DNA of 64,000 bases from Bacteroidota bacterium (GTDB lineage Bacteria; Bacteroidota; Bacteroidia; Palsa-965): assembly GCA_006218065.1 (NCBI GenBank), contig VBWE01000020.1, positions 1-64,000 of the forward strand. The letters run 5' to 3'. Positions 37,314 through 47,600 of the stretch are shown in pieces. The position numbers and the translations under genes were made by a program. The number at the start of each line of letters is the position of its first letter. Position 1 is the stretch's first letter. The notes beneath the pieces were generated by a model. The model ran no database searches. It was not told where the DNA came from and was given only the letters and a program-made list of their open reading frames with translations.

Positions 37314-38423
37314 TTAATATTCTCCGGAACTTTCGTGGATGACTTCCATGATCGATGCCATGAATTTTTCCTCGGCCCGGTGTACCCAGTTGCGGAATTT
37401 GTCACCGATTTCCCGGTGCTGCGGCAGGTAATCGAGGAAACGGCCGATGTTGAACGACTTGTCGTAAATGCCTGCGCCGGCCAGGTGTGCGTCGCGGGAA
37501 TTGCAGAGCTGCTCGAAATGACCTTCGACCGGGACCATGAAAGCTGGTTTGCCGAGGTACATCGCTTCGCAGATCGATTCGAAACCGGCCGTACTGATGA
37601 GCCCGCGGGCGCCCGCCATCATGCTCAGGAATTTCCGGTCGTTCAACTGGTGAAAGAATAAAGTTTCATCCACCTGCATCACGTCGGTAATGTCTTTGTT
37701 GTCGGTGAAGCAGTGCAGGGTGACCTGCGGATTTTCCCGGTGCCAGTTGAGAATATCGTCGCGGTAGCCTTTGTTGACGAGATAAACGAGGAAGTAACCG
37801 CCGTTGCTCGCGGCCTGTTCGAAAACTTCGTTGCGCAGCAGGGGCGGAACGACCAGTACATTTTTTCGTTCCAGGTCATCCGTTTCATAAAACGACAAAG
37901 CGAGTTTTCGCTTCGAACCCCAGGCCGTGAGATTGGTGTATGCTTTCAGTGCAAACTTGTCGCCGGCATAACCTTTCGGGAACGGGAAGCCGGGATGCTC
38001 CGCAAGATACTGGTGCGCAACTGCGATCATCGGTGTTTTCGGCCTTTTCAGGAAACAGAACAAACCCGCAAGCGGATCGTAAAAGTTTATAATGAGATCC
38101 GGTTTATGTTCGTTCACCGCATTTTCGATTTCCCGGATGCTCTTCCGGTATGTGCGAAGCCGCTGCAGGTTATAGATCACCGTCGGCATGATGCGGATGG
38201 CCCGGCTGTTGCGCGTGACAAAATTCGGACTGAGAAAACGGCTGACGGATACTCCCTCCATACTTTTCAGAAAAAAATCAGGCACTTCACGCGCGGAACT
38301 CGATCCGACCAGGACGGAACAGACCGTGCAGCCGTTGCGGTTCAGTAATTGTTTAAGCGAAATCGCCTGCGTCATATGACCGCGGCCTTCGCCCTGTACG
38401 ATGAACATGATCTTCAGATCCAT
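37314..38423 (-). CDS. GT-B fold glycosyltransferase (MurG-like)
   Basis: VQGEGRGHMTQAISLKQLL; GARGLISTAGFESICEAMYLGKPAFMVPVEGHFEQLCNS. Confidence 0.8.
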   Translation of the reverse strand: MDLKIMFIVQGEGRGHMTQAISLKQLLNRNGCTVCSVLVGSSSAREVPDFFLKSMEGVSVSRFLSPNFVTRNSRAIRIMPTVIYNLQRLRTYRKSIREIENAVNEHKPDLIINFYDPLAGLFCFLKRPKTPMIAVAHQYLAEHPGFPFPKGYAGDKFALKAYTNLTAWGSKRKLALSFYETDDLERKNVLVVPPLLRNEVFEQAASNGGYFLVYLVNKGYRDDILNWHRENPQVTLHCFTDNKDITDVMQVDETLFFHQLNDRKFLSMMAGARGLISTAGFESICEAMYLGKPAFMVPVEGHFEQLCNSRDAHLAGAGIYDKSFNIGRFLDYLPQHREIGDKFRNWVHRAEEKFMASIMEVIHESSGEY

Positions 38424-38424
38424 G

Positions 38425-39330
38425 TTATGCAGATTTTAAGTTGACAGGTTGATTGTCTGTGCCGGTGAACGGATGGAGCGGCACGGCCGGTTTTTCTTCG
38501 AGCGAAGCGAACCAGTCTTTATAATGAATGATTTTCCATTCCCCGGTTTCCGTTTCCGCCAGCGCAGTCAGCGATTCCACCCAGTCGCCCGAATTGAGAT
38601 AGTGGATACCGTCGATCATTTTATCCGCAGGCGTGTGAATATGTCCGCAGATAATTCCTTCGCATTTCCGGGCGCGGGCAACCGAAGCGAGCTGCGTTTC
38701 GAAATCGCTGATGAACGAGACGGCTCCTTTTACTTTGGCTTTGACGACCTGGGAAAGCGAATAGTAGGGCAGTCCGCGTTTTTCGCGGTAGCGGTTGTAA
38801 TGCCGGTTCAGCCAAAGGAGAAATGTGTAACCGGTATCACCGAGTTTGGCGATCCATTTCAGTTTGGTGGTAACGGTATCGAAAAGATCGCCGTGCACGA
38901 CGTAGTACCGCTTCCCAAACGATTCATGAATATAATCGCGTGCGATGGTGAAATTGCCGATGGTGAACGGAAGTATCTCGTCGAGAAAATCATCGTGGTT
39001 GCCCCGTAAATAAATAACGCGCATCTTTTTGGATGCGCGTTTGAGGACCATGCGGAAGAAACGGGTATGTTTCTTTTTCCAGGAACCTGATTTTTTCAGT
39101 TGCCACCCGTCTATGATATCGCCGTTCAGGATGAGCGTTTCGCAGCGGTGGTGTTTCAGGAAGCGGCACAATTTTTTTGCCTGCGAGGCATTCGTGCCTA
39201 AATGGAGATCGGAGAGTACGATCGTCTTGTAGTATGTCTTCACCTTTTTCGGGTTTTGCAAAACAACAACGATCGTATGACCGGAAGATTTCGGAATGTT
39301 CACGCTTCGGAAATGGAATTCTTTCGGCAT
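38425..39330 (-). CDS. UDP-2,3-diacylglucosamine diphosphatase-like metallophosphoesterase
   Basis: VLSDLHLGTN; LILNGDIIDGW; YLRGNHDDF; CGHIHTP. Confidence 0.88.
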   Translation of the reverse strand: MPKEFHFRSVNIPKSSGHTIVVVLQNPKKVKTYYKTIVLSDLHLGTNASQAKKLCRFLKHHRCETLILNGDIIDGWQLKKSGSWKKKHTRFFRMVLKRASKKMRVIYLRGNHDDFLDEILPFTIGNFTIARDYIHESFGKRYYVVHGDLFDTVTTKLKWIAKLGDTGYTFLLWLNRHYNRYREKRGLPYYSLSQVVKAKVKGAVSFISDFETQLASVARARKCEGIICGHIHTPADKMIDGIHYLNSGDWVESLTALAETETGEWKIIHYKDWFASLEEKPAVPLHPFTGTDNQPVNLKSA

Positions 39331-39547
39331 GATTAAATCCGGAGGCCGGATGCGAATGAATTGTTAAAAGCGCAACTGAAATTCTGACCGGCCAGCTGCT
39401 GTTTTTCCGGAAAAAATGTCACACAAAAAATCATAAATATGACTTCTTGTCATTGAAAACCAGTGTTTTAGCCAATGGTACGCCGATTGAGCATAAACAG
39501 GTAAATCCATTATTAATACTAAAACAAAAAACCTGGAGGATTAAAAA

Positions 39548-39982
39548 ATGAATACGATGAATTGTGCTCCCAAAAAACGTGCTGCATTTTTCGGCTCGCC
39601 GTTCGCGGCTTTCCTGGACGATGATTTTTTCACACGCGATCACGCGTCTTATGTGCCCGGGGTGAATATCGCCGAAGACGGCAAAGCATTTCACCTGGAA
39701 GTATCGGCGCCCGGATTCGACAAGAATGATTTCAAGGTGAAGCTGGAGAACAACCTGCTTACCGTAAGCGCCGCGCATGAAACGGCGGAAAAGAACGAAG
39801 AAAAAAAATACACACGCCGCGAATTCCGTTTCGGTTCATTCAGCCGCAGTTTCCGGGTCGATGAAACGAAAGTGGACACCACCGCAATAACAGCCCGATA
39901 CGAAAACGGCGTACTGCATATCGGCATACCGAAGAAAGAAGCGGTGAAAAAAGAAAATACACAGGAAATCCGCATTGACTGA
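39548..39982 (+). CDS. Hsp20/alpha-crystallin family chaperone
   Basis: PGVNIAEDGKAFHLEVSAPGFDKNDFKVKLENNLLTVSA; ARYENGVLHIGIPKKE; ggagg Shine-Dalgarno-like site upstream. Confidence 0.93.
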   Translation: MNTMNCAPKKRAAFFGSPFAAFLDDDFFTRDHASYVPGVNIAEDGKAFHLEVSAPGFDKNDFKVKLENNLLTVSAAHETAEKNEEKKYTRREFRFGSFSRSFRVDETKVDTTAITARYENGVLHIGIPKKEAVKKENTQEIRID

Positions 39983-40025
39983 TTGTTTTGTGCATGAATG
40001 GTTAGGTTAGGTTGGGTTGTGAAGC

Positions 40026-40064
40026 CGCCCGTCTGCGCTGCCTCCGGCAGCTATGGCGGGCGGT
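40026..40064 (+). terminator. GC-rich hairpin with T-tract after hsp20
   Basis: ccgcccgtctgcgctgcctccggcagctatggcgggcggtcttttt. Confidence 0.6.
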
Positions 40065-40150
40065 CTTTTTCCGGGTTTTGAACAATCCGGTATTGATTTC
40101 TATTTGCCTTCGTGAAAAAGTGTTGTGCGTGCCTTTGTAGTTTTGTATGA

Positions 40151-40924
40151 ATGGCTAAGTCTAAACCTCTCATTTTAGTTACCAACGACGACGGTTTCTA
40201 TGCTTCCGGGCTTCACGCGTTGATTGATGCTGTAAAAGAACTGGGCGATGTTTTTGTTGTTGCTCCCGATCGCCCGCAGTCGGGCATGGGACATGCGATT
40301 ACGATCAATTCCACTTTGCGCGTCAGCCGGATGCATCATTTCGGCGTGGCGGGCGAATATACCTGCAGCGGAACGCCCGTCGACTGCGTGAAAATGGCCG
40401 TGAATAAACTTCTTCCGCGCAAACCCGATCTCTGCGTATCGGGCATCAACCACGGGGCCAACCATTCCATCAACATCATCTATTCGGGAACCATGTCGGC
40501 CGCGGTGGAAAGTGCGATCGAAGGCATCCCGTCGCTGGGACTTTCCCTGCTCGATTATTCGCTGGAAGCGGATTTTACCGCGGCGGCACACTATTCCACG
40601 AAACTTGCGCGTCGCGTACTGGAATCGGGATTGCCTGCAGGCGTTTGCCTCAACGTAAATATTCCCAAGCTTCCGGCGGAAAAACTGAAAGGCATAAAAG
40701 TCTGCCGGCAGGCCTACGGAACCTGGGTGGAAGAACTGGACGAGCGCACGGATCCTGCGGGCCGGACATATTTCTGGCTGACCGGCGCTTTTAAAAATTT
40801 TGAAGAGGGCGCTGAAGATACCGATGCCTGGGCGCTTTCCAACGGGTATGTATCCGTTGTCCCCGTGCAGTTCGACATGACTGCGCACAAGGCGCTGGCC
40901 GGTTTAAAGGATATCGAAAACTGA
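40151..40924 (+). CDS. surE: 5'/3'-nucleotidase SurE
   Basis: ILVTNDDGFYASGLHALIDAV; VVAPDRPQSGMGHAIT; PDLCVSGINHGANHSINIIYSGTMSAAVES. Confidence 0.96.
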   Translation: MAKSKPLILVTNDDGFYASGLHALIDAVKELGDVFVVAPDRPQSGMGHAITINSTLRVSRMHHFGVAGEYTCSGTPVDCVKMAVNKLLPRKPDLCVSGINHGANHSINIIYSGTMSAAVESAIEGIPSLGLSLLDYSLEADFTAAAHYSTKLARRVLESGLPAGVCLNVNIPKLPAEKLKGIKVCRQAYGTWVEELDERTDPAGRTYFWLTGAFKNFEEGAEDTDAWALSNGYVSVVPVQFDMTAHKALAGLKDIEN

Positions 40925-40932
40925 GACAGGAG

Positions 40933-41235
40933 ATGCAGAAACGTTTCGATCATATTGCGCTCGGGTTTGTTTTGGGACTGATCATGCCTTTTATAGGCAT
41001 GTACGGCTACTATTTTTTTACGTACCGTACGCAGATCGATTTTTTGTATTTCATCGATTTCGCGAGCACCACTACACGTGCCATTGTGCCGCTGCTCAGC
41101 CTGGGATGCATCCTGAACCTCGGTCTTTTTTTCCTGTTCATGTGGCGCGACCGTTACAAAAGCGCGCGCGGCGTGATCATCGCTACTTTTCTTTATGCCG
41201 GCTGGGTGGCTTACATGAAACTTTTTGCAGTCTGA
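40933..41235 (+). CDS. Hypothetical membrane protein
   Basis: 100 aa with three TM segments between surE and lpxB. Confidence 0.65.
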   Translation: MQKRFDHIALGFVLGLIMPFIGMYGYYFFTYRTQIDFLYFIDFASTTTRAIVPLLSLGCILNLGLFFLFMWRDRYKSARGVIIATFLYAGWVAYMKLFAV

Positions 41236-41238
41236 CGT

Positions 41239-42339
41239 ATGAAATACTACGTCATAGCCGGTGAAGCATCAGGCGATCTGCACGGATCGAATTTGCTGAA
41301 ACAATTGTCCCGGCTCGATCCGCAGGCGCAGTTCCGCTGCTGGGGCGGCGATATGATGAACGCGCAGGGAGCGGAACTGGTGAAACATTACCGCGAGCTG
41401 GCTTTCATGGGCTTTGCGGAAGTACTGATGAACCTGCGTACCATCCTGCGTAATATCGATTTCTGCAGGGAAGATATCCGCCGCTGGAAACCCGACGCTG
41501 TCATCCTGATCGATTACCCGGGTTTCAATCTCCGCATCGCCGGTTTTGCAAAATCGCTCGGCATAAAAGTTTTTTATTACATCTCACCGCAGGTCTGGGC
41601 CTGGAAAGAATCACGCGTGCAGAAAATCAAACAGGTGGTCGATCACCTGTTCGTGATCCTGCCGTTTGAAAAACCGTTTTACGACAAACACCAGTACCAT
41701 GTCGATTTTGTCGGTCATCCCTTGCTGGACGCGATCGGGGAATTTGATGCGGAAACCGGGCTTTCGCGTGATGAACGAAAAATAATCGCCCTGCTGCCCG
41801 GAAGCCGTCGCCAGGAAATCGGGACCATGCTGCCCATCATGCTCGATGCTGCGGAAAAATTCCCGGGCTATCGTTTTGTCATCGCCGGCGCGCCTTCCGT
41901 TCCCGCATCGTATTACCAATCGGTGACCGGTGACCGCCCGGTTGAAATCATCGCGGGAAAAACGTACGCGCTTTTGCGGAATGCCTATGCCGCGCTCGTT
42001 ACTTCCGGCACGGCTACGCTGGAAACCGCACTTTTCGGTGTGCCTGAAGTGGTGTGCTACAAAGGCGGGGCCATTTCGTACCAGATCGCGAAACGCCTGG
42101 TCAAAGTGAAATACATTTCGCTCGTCAACCTGGTGATGGATAAAGAAGTGGTGAAGGAACTCATCCAGTACGAACTGACCACCGAAAATCTTGCAAACGA
42201 ATTACGGAAAATCACGGAAGACGAAAATTACCGCAACCAACTGCTCAGCGATTATGATGTGCTGAAACAGAAACTCGGAGGCAGCGGCGCTTCGGAAAAA
42301 ACGGCGGGGCTGATCCTGCAATACCTGGGAAAAAAATGA
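41239..42339 (+). CDS. lpxB: Lipid-A-disaccharide synthase
   Basis: YYVIAGEASGDLHGSNL; DYPGFNLRIA; YYISPQVWAWKESRV; FVGHPLLD; LLPGSRRQEI. Confidence 0.96.
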   Translation: MKYYVIAGEASGDLHGSNLLKQLSRLDPQAQFRCWGGDMMNAQGAELVKHYRELAFMGFAEVLMNLRTILRNIDFCREDIRRWKPDAVILIDYPGFNLRIAGFAKSLGIKVFYYISPQVWAWKESRVQKIKQVVDHLFVILPFEKPFYDKHQYHVDFVGHPLLDAIGEFDAETGLSRDERKIIALLPGSRRQEIGTMLPIMLDAAEKFPGYRFVIAGAPSVPASYYQSVTGDRPVEIIAGKTYALLRNAYAALVTSGTATLETALFGVPEVVCYKGGAISYQIAKRLVKVKYISLVNLVMDKEVVKELIQYELTTENLANELRKITEDENYRNQLLSDYDVLKQKLGGSGASEKTAGLILQYLGKK

Positions 42340-43499
42340 AACGGAAAATATCGGTCCTGTTTGCCGCCTGTTGTTCTTTACCCTTGTTTTCGGCGGGAGC
42401 GGATGTAACGGTTCGTTTGCTTTCCGACATGAAAGTTTCCGCGGCGCTGATCTCGGTAGTCAGCGGGAAGTACGAACTGTTTGCCGACGGTAAAATACTT
42501 CCGAAGCCCGATTCGGTGGGCATTTTCCAGTTACAACTGGTGAACGATTCCATCGAAGTCCGGATGCCGGACGATACGCTCGGACGTTTTAAAACTTTTC
42601 ACCTCATCCCGAAAAGTCACGACGCGGCATTCAAACTGAAACCGGTTACGCCGCTTTCCGGAACGCGCATGTACTTCGGCGAATTGAAAGTCAGTTCAGC
42701 CAGCCAGGTTTTCGTTTTTGTTCACGAATCCGATCTCGAGCAATACGTGGCGGGTGTAGTGGAATCGGAATCGGGCGGGTACAAGGTGAAAGAGTTTTAC
42801 AAAGTGCAGGCGATTCTGTGCCGGACATATGCGCTCAATCATCTCGGCCGTCACAGCCAGGAAGGATTCGAGTTGTGCGACGGTGTGCATTGCCAGGTGT
42901 ACCGCAGCCGCACGATTTCCGCCGTGGTGCAGGAAGCAGTGCTTGAAACGCACGGGCTGGTACTGGTGGATGCCAGCCTGAACCTGATCACGGCCGCTTT
43001 TCATTCGAACTGCGGGGGACAAACGGTGAGTTCGGAAGATCTCTGGACGGTTGCTTTGCCTTACCTGCGCAGTACGCCCGACTCGTTCTGCACCACGATG
43101 TCGAATGCGCGCTGGCGACGGAAAATTGCAACGGAGGATTGGCTGAGCTATCTCGGCAACAAGCATAAGTACCCGGTGAACGACAGTATCGCGCGTGTGC
43201 AGGCCTTGAATTTCAGGCAGCAGGCGCGGGGTGTGTATTATGTCGATCGCAGTTACCGCATCCCGCTGCGCACGCTCCGTTCTGACTGGCAACTGCGTTC
43301 TACTTTTTTTTCGATTGAACCGCAGAAGGATTCGCTGCTTTTCACCGGGCGCGGCTGGGGACATGCCGTGGGACTTTGCCAGGAAGGCGCGATACGCATG
43401 GCGAAGAAAGGCTACGATTACCAGTATATTCTGAATTACTATTACCGTAATGTGAGTATGGTAAATATGAGCAGGCTGGATTTTTTCAGGGAGGATTGA
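42336..43499 (+). CDS. SpoIID/LytB domain protein
   Basis: LEQYVAGVVESESGG; QAILCRTYAL; FHSNCGGQTVSSEDLW; GRGWGHAVGLCQEGAIRMAKKGYDYQYILNYYYRN. Confidence 0.92.
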   Translation: MKRKISVLFAACCSLPLFSAGADVTVRLLSDMKVSAALISVVSGKYELFADGKILPKPDSVGIFQLQLVNDSIEVRMPDDTLGRFKTFHLIPKSHDAAFKLKPVTPLSGTRMYFGELKVSSASQVFVFVHESDLEQYVAGVVESESGGYKVKEFYKVQAILCRTYALNHLGRHSQEGFELCDGVHCQVYRSRTISAVVQEAVLETHGLVLVDASLNLITAAFHSNCGGQTVSSEDLWTVALPYLRSTPDSFCTTMSNARWRRKIATEDWLSYLGNKHKYPVNDSIARVQALNFRQQARGVYYVDRSYRIPLRTLRSDWQLRSTFFSIEPQKDSLLFTGRGWGHAVGLCQEGAIRMAKKGYDYQYILNYYYRNVSMVNMSRLDFFRED

Positions 43500-43517
43500 G
43501 TACAACGGTTTATAAAT

Positions 43518-43552
43518 AAAAAGCGGCCCGTTCCATGGACCGCTTTTCATTT
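43518..43552. terminator. Bidirectional-looking terminator between convergent genes
   Basis: aaaaagcggcccgttccatggaccgctttt. Confidence 0.7.
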
Positions 43553-43570
43553 ATAAGTGCTTCATCGCAA

Positions 43571-44473
43571 TCAATGCGTAACAATAAACCTGCGTGAAGT
43601 AACCTGCTCGCCGTTAAGCGAAACGGATGCAAAATAAACACCCGCAGGAAGTTCAGATACCGGAACCGAAATTTTGTTTTCACCGATGCGGCCCGCAACC
43701 GTTGCAGTCAGTTCGATTTTCTGGCCGACGGAATTGTAAAGCGCAATACTTAATTCTTTCTCCTGGTCCAGCGTAATGTCGAAATTCACCTGCTCGTTTG
43801 CCGGGTTGGGTGAAAGCGACAAGGCTGTGATGGCAGAATTTTCATTTACGCTGTTTACCACGTTATTCATATAAAAAGCAGACTGGACGGGTCCGCCGGT
43901 TGAGGGAGTGAGCGTGTACACCGCTGCGATCGGGTAGTGGTTGCCGTTGAGGTACCACATGTATTCATCGTTCGTGTAGGTGATAACGTAAGGCGTACTC
44001 ATGATGTTCGTGGAATCCTTGTAGCTCTGGTAAAAATGCACGCGCGTTACGTTTGCGAATGTGCCTTCGGGTGTAGTAAGTGTTCCATAACCATCAGCGG
44101 TGACTGTTGTCGTGCCCCAGCGGTAATATACATAAGAGACCTGCGAATAGGTGGTTGACCAGGTGTCCGTGTATGAATCATTGTAGGTAAAAGGAAAGCG
44201 CAGCATGTCTTCCGGGTCGGCATAATACATGAGCGTTGAGCTTGGCTTCACGCCCAGGTTCTGCCAGGCAGACGAGTTGCATTTGTAATAAGCCCATATT
44301 CCTGATTGATCGAATGCTACTGTTGCACCGGGAAAACTGGGGCTGTAGGGCGAACTTGATGGTGCGACACCGGTAATAGTTGCGGGTGTACCTGCGGTCA
44401 TCCGAACGGGCTGCGCGGTAATCATACCGGGCAAACTGCATGCGAAGAAAAGCACGAGGGTAGATTTTTTCAC
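43571..44473 (-). CDS. Secreted protein with T9SS type A sorting domain
   Basis: Signal peptide; ALSLSPNPANEQVNFDITLDQEKELSIALYNSVGQKI...LPAGVYFASVSLNGEQVTSRRFIV. Confidence 0.88.
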   Translation of the reverse strand: MKKSTLVLFFACSLPGMITAQPVRMTAGTPATITGVAPSSSPYSPSFPGATVAFDQSGIWAYYKCNSSAWQNLGVKPSSTLMYYADPEDMLRFPFTYNDSYTDTWSTTYSQVSYVYYRWGTTTVTADGYGTLTTPEGTFANVTRVHFYQSYKDSTNIMSTPYVITYTNDEYMWYLNGNHYPIAAVYTLTPSTGGPVQSAFYMNNVVNSVNENSAITALSLSPNPANEQVNFDITLDQEKELSIALYNSVGQKIELTATVAGRIGENKISVPVSELPAGVYFASVSLNGEQVTSRRFIVTH

Positions 44474-44591
44474 GGGAGTTGGTTTGAAATGGGTTTACTG
44501 AAAATTGGGTTTCAGAAATGAAATTTACGAAAAAATTACTGCGGTGAATTTTTTGAATCGTTTAAAATGTAGGCACGACTGATCCAGGTAA

Positions 44592-44621
44592 AAAAAAGCC
44601 CCGGAATATTTCCGGGGCATA
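44592..44621 (-). terminator. Terminator hairpin
   Basis: aaaaaaagccccggaatatttccggggc: A-run on plus strand is a U-tract for the minus-strand 44642 gene. Confidence 0.65.
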
Positions 44622-44641
44622 AAACGGGGATCCTCTGCAGA

Positions 44642-47600
44642 TTAATGATTCTTTACCATTCGTTTGGTGTCGATTACCTGGCCATCTGCAACAAGCGTGT
44701 ATGTGTACAGGCCATTGCTCAGGTCATTGGCAAATACATGCACACTGCCTTTGCCCGGTTTGGCATCCAGGTCAACGGAGTTGATCAGTTTGCCTTCGGC
44801 ATTGTAAAACAGTATTTGTGCTTTTACTACGGCATCAGTCAACGTATAGGTGATCGTAGTCTGTTCCGCAAACGGGTTCGGTGTATTCTGGTCCAGGATG
44901 ATCGATTTGATATCGCTCAGTTCAACCGTTGTCGAATTATCAGGCTGTACCGGGACATTAGTGCCGGTAAGAATATTCTTCAGCGTTTCAATTTCGTTTT
45001 TCAGCGTTTCAATTTCCGACTGCTGTTCCTGGATCGACTTGGTCAGTACGGGGATCAGTCCGTCGTAATTCACCGCTTTGAACTCGCCGCCTTTGCTGAT
45101 CACGTTGCCTTGATCATCTTTAAATTCGGGCTTGCGGGTATCCGTAACGAGTTCCGGAATAACCTGCTCCAGTTCCTGTGCAATAAAACCGTATTGTTTT
45201 CCTTCACGCAGATGGAGTTCCGGAAATGCAGCCGTTTTATGATCATAGGTTACCGGGTTCAGTTTTTTCAGCAGTTCGAGGCCGGATTCAAGCGTAACAA
45301 CGTTTTCCTTTAATTTCTGATCGGAAAAAGAGAATGCGGGGCCGCTTGTGATTCCTCCTACAAAATAACCTCCGAATGTTTCACCTTCACCGTAAACACC
45401 ATAACTATTTGTAGCTGTACCGCCCGCGTTTATCGTGGCGATACCAACCACCCCGATATTATTGGTTGTTGTCCCGGTGGGGGCAGTCGTGGCGTAGCTG
45501 AAGGTGCCGATATTATCCTGTGCAGTCGCACCGTTAGTTGCGGTAGCATAAGTGCCGTAATTCAGGTTGGTACCGGCAGCAGTGAACAAACCGCCGCGTG
45601 CGTTCGCTGAAAGCGGGTTGGTTGAAGTGGCCACGCCGAGAATACCCGCGTTGCTGAGTCCGTTGCTCGCTTCACCCCAGGTTCCTACGTTGTTCAGCGC
45701 AAAGGAACCGCTGGCATACGCCTGCGAGCTTCTGCCCCGGACGCCGGTGTTTCCCGTACTGTTGAGGGCATCTCCGTAAACGCCCACGTTCTCGCGGTTA
45801 GTTCCGTTGGCCGTGCCGGATACGCCGTAAGCGCCACCCATGTAAGGCGTGCTGGTGGCAATGTCGCGGTTTTCGGAGCGCGCAGCAACGACGAGGGGCA
45901 GCGTATTGGTGGTAATGCTCCGGATTACGTCAAGTTTCGCGCCCGGTGTGCAGGTGGTGCCGATGCCTACAAAGTTGTCGCCGTCGAGCAATGTGCCCGT
46001 GGGATCAGTAAACACAAAATTGTTCGTGTTCATCGGAATTTCCCAATCTCCGGCCAGAACAGGAGCCGTAGAAGGGCTTACACAAAGTCCGCCGAGAGCA
46101 GACCCCGATGTTCCACCATCTACATAAATCACATCGCCGTTCGCATCCACAGCCAGCACGCCCGTGCCGGGATTGGGCACGGTGGGCGTAGCAGTGCTCA
46201 GGTCTTCGAAACGCAAGCCGCTGACTCCACCTGGCGTCAGGTCGTCCAGCGCTATACCGTTGATGTGTACGGTGTTCTGCGGCGTGATGGCTAAAGTAAA
46301 GAAGTCTCCGAACCCGGTTCTTCCTATGTTGCCGTCGCTCCACATGCGGGCAATTTCCAGTCCTTCCGAAGTTGCTGCTGTTGTTCCTGATGGGGTTGCC
46401 TGCGTATAGGTAAAGCGCATATTCTGGGATAAATTTCCGCCCCAGTTCACTACAGCATCATTGACGCCGTTTACATCACGCTTCAGACCAACATACATGC
46501 TGTTCAATCCGAACGATGAAAACATTCCCACATCCATCCAGGCGCGGTGCCCGAAAGTGATGCCGAACAGATCGTTGTTGTAGCCCAGGTGCAGCAGGGA
46601 TAAAGGCCGGGTTAACGGTGAATTTGGATTATGGCTGATGCTCATCCGGGTAAAATTACCATTCACGCTGGCGTAAGGCGTGTACGGACCATATCCTATG
46701 CCCCCTAAGGCTGTAGGTGTATTGTAACTCATGATACGTACGCGTTCCCGCGTTGCAGTTGCAGTAGTGGTTGTGGTGTTCGCGTTGGTCGAAAGCAGCA
46801 GCGGCTGCAGCTCCTGGTTGTACAGCATGCCGATACCATTTTGCAGTGCGTTCGTACTGCCGAAGATACCTAAACGAAGACCGTCGCTGGCCAGAATTCC
46901 TGTCGGACCGTTATTGACTGATCCTCCACTCCCGAGGAACTGGTTGCTGATCTGGTGCCAACTGCTCGCAGCGTTTTCCTGGTGCTGGTGCAAATTACTT
47001 TGGGGATCAATTTGCTGATTAAAGCGGGGACCGATACCGACATTGCCGGTTCCCATCATACGGATAATTTCACGGCCGTCGTTATCGACACCGTTTAAAT
47101 CAGGTATGTTTGCTGTTTCGGAAGCTATAGACCCTGCTCCGGCAGTAAAGCGGAAGCTCATCACATCTTTCCCCGCCGGACCTGAAGCATTATCACTCCA
47201 GGCGATAACAGTTTCCGTCCTGTCCAGAGCTCCTACCTGCCGGTGTCCTATGTACGACAAGTCATTATTGCTTGTATAGGTGATGCCCGTCTGCATCCAG
47301 TCACGGAAGCCACCCGTTTGTACAAAGGTGCCGGGACCATTCAGATGAAATAAGCTGAATGCGCCATTATTGGGACTGAGGGGAGATTGATATAGCGGGC
47401 CGATGGTATTACTTCCTGGCTGGCCAAGCAGTAAATAACCGTTTCGTGTTTGGGTAAACCCATTGATGTTGTATGAAACATTCCCGTTCAGCTTCATCCG
47501 GTATGCATCATTTGTAATCGTGTAAATCGGAGAATTATAACAGGTGCCGAACCTATTATCATTTCCACCAGGTCCTGCAGCTTGGTTTCCGCCCCTGAGC

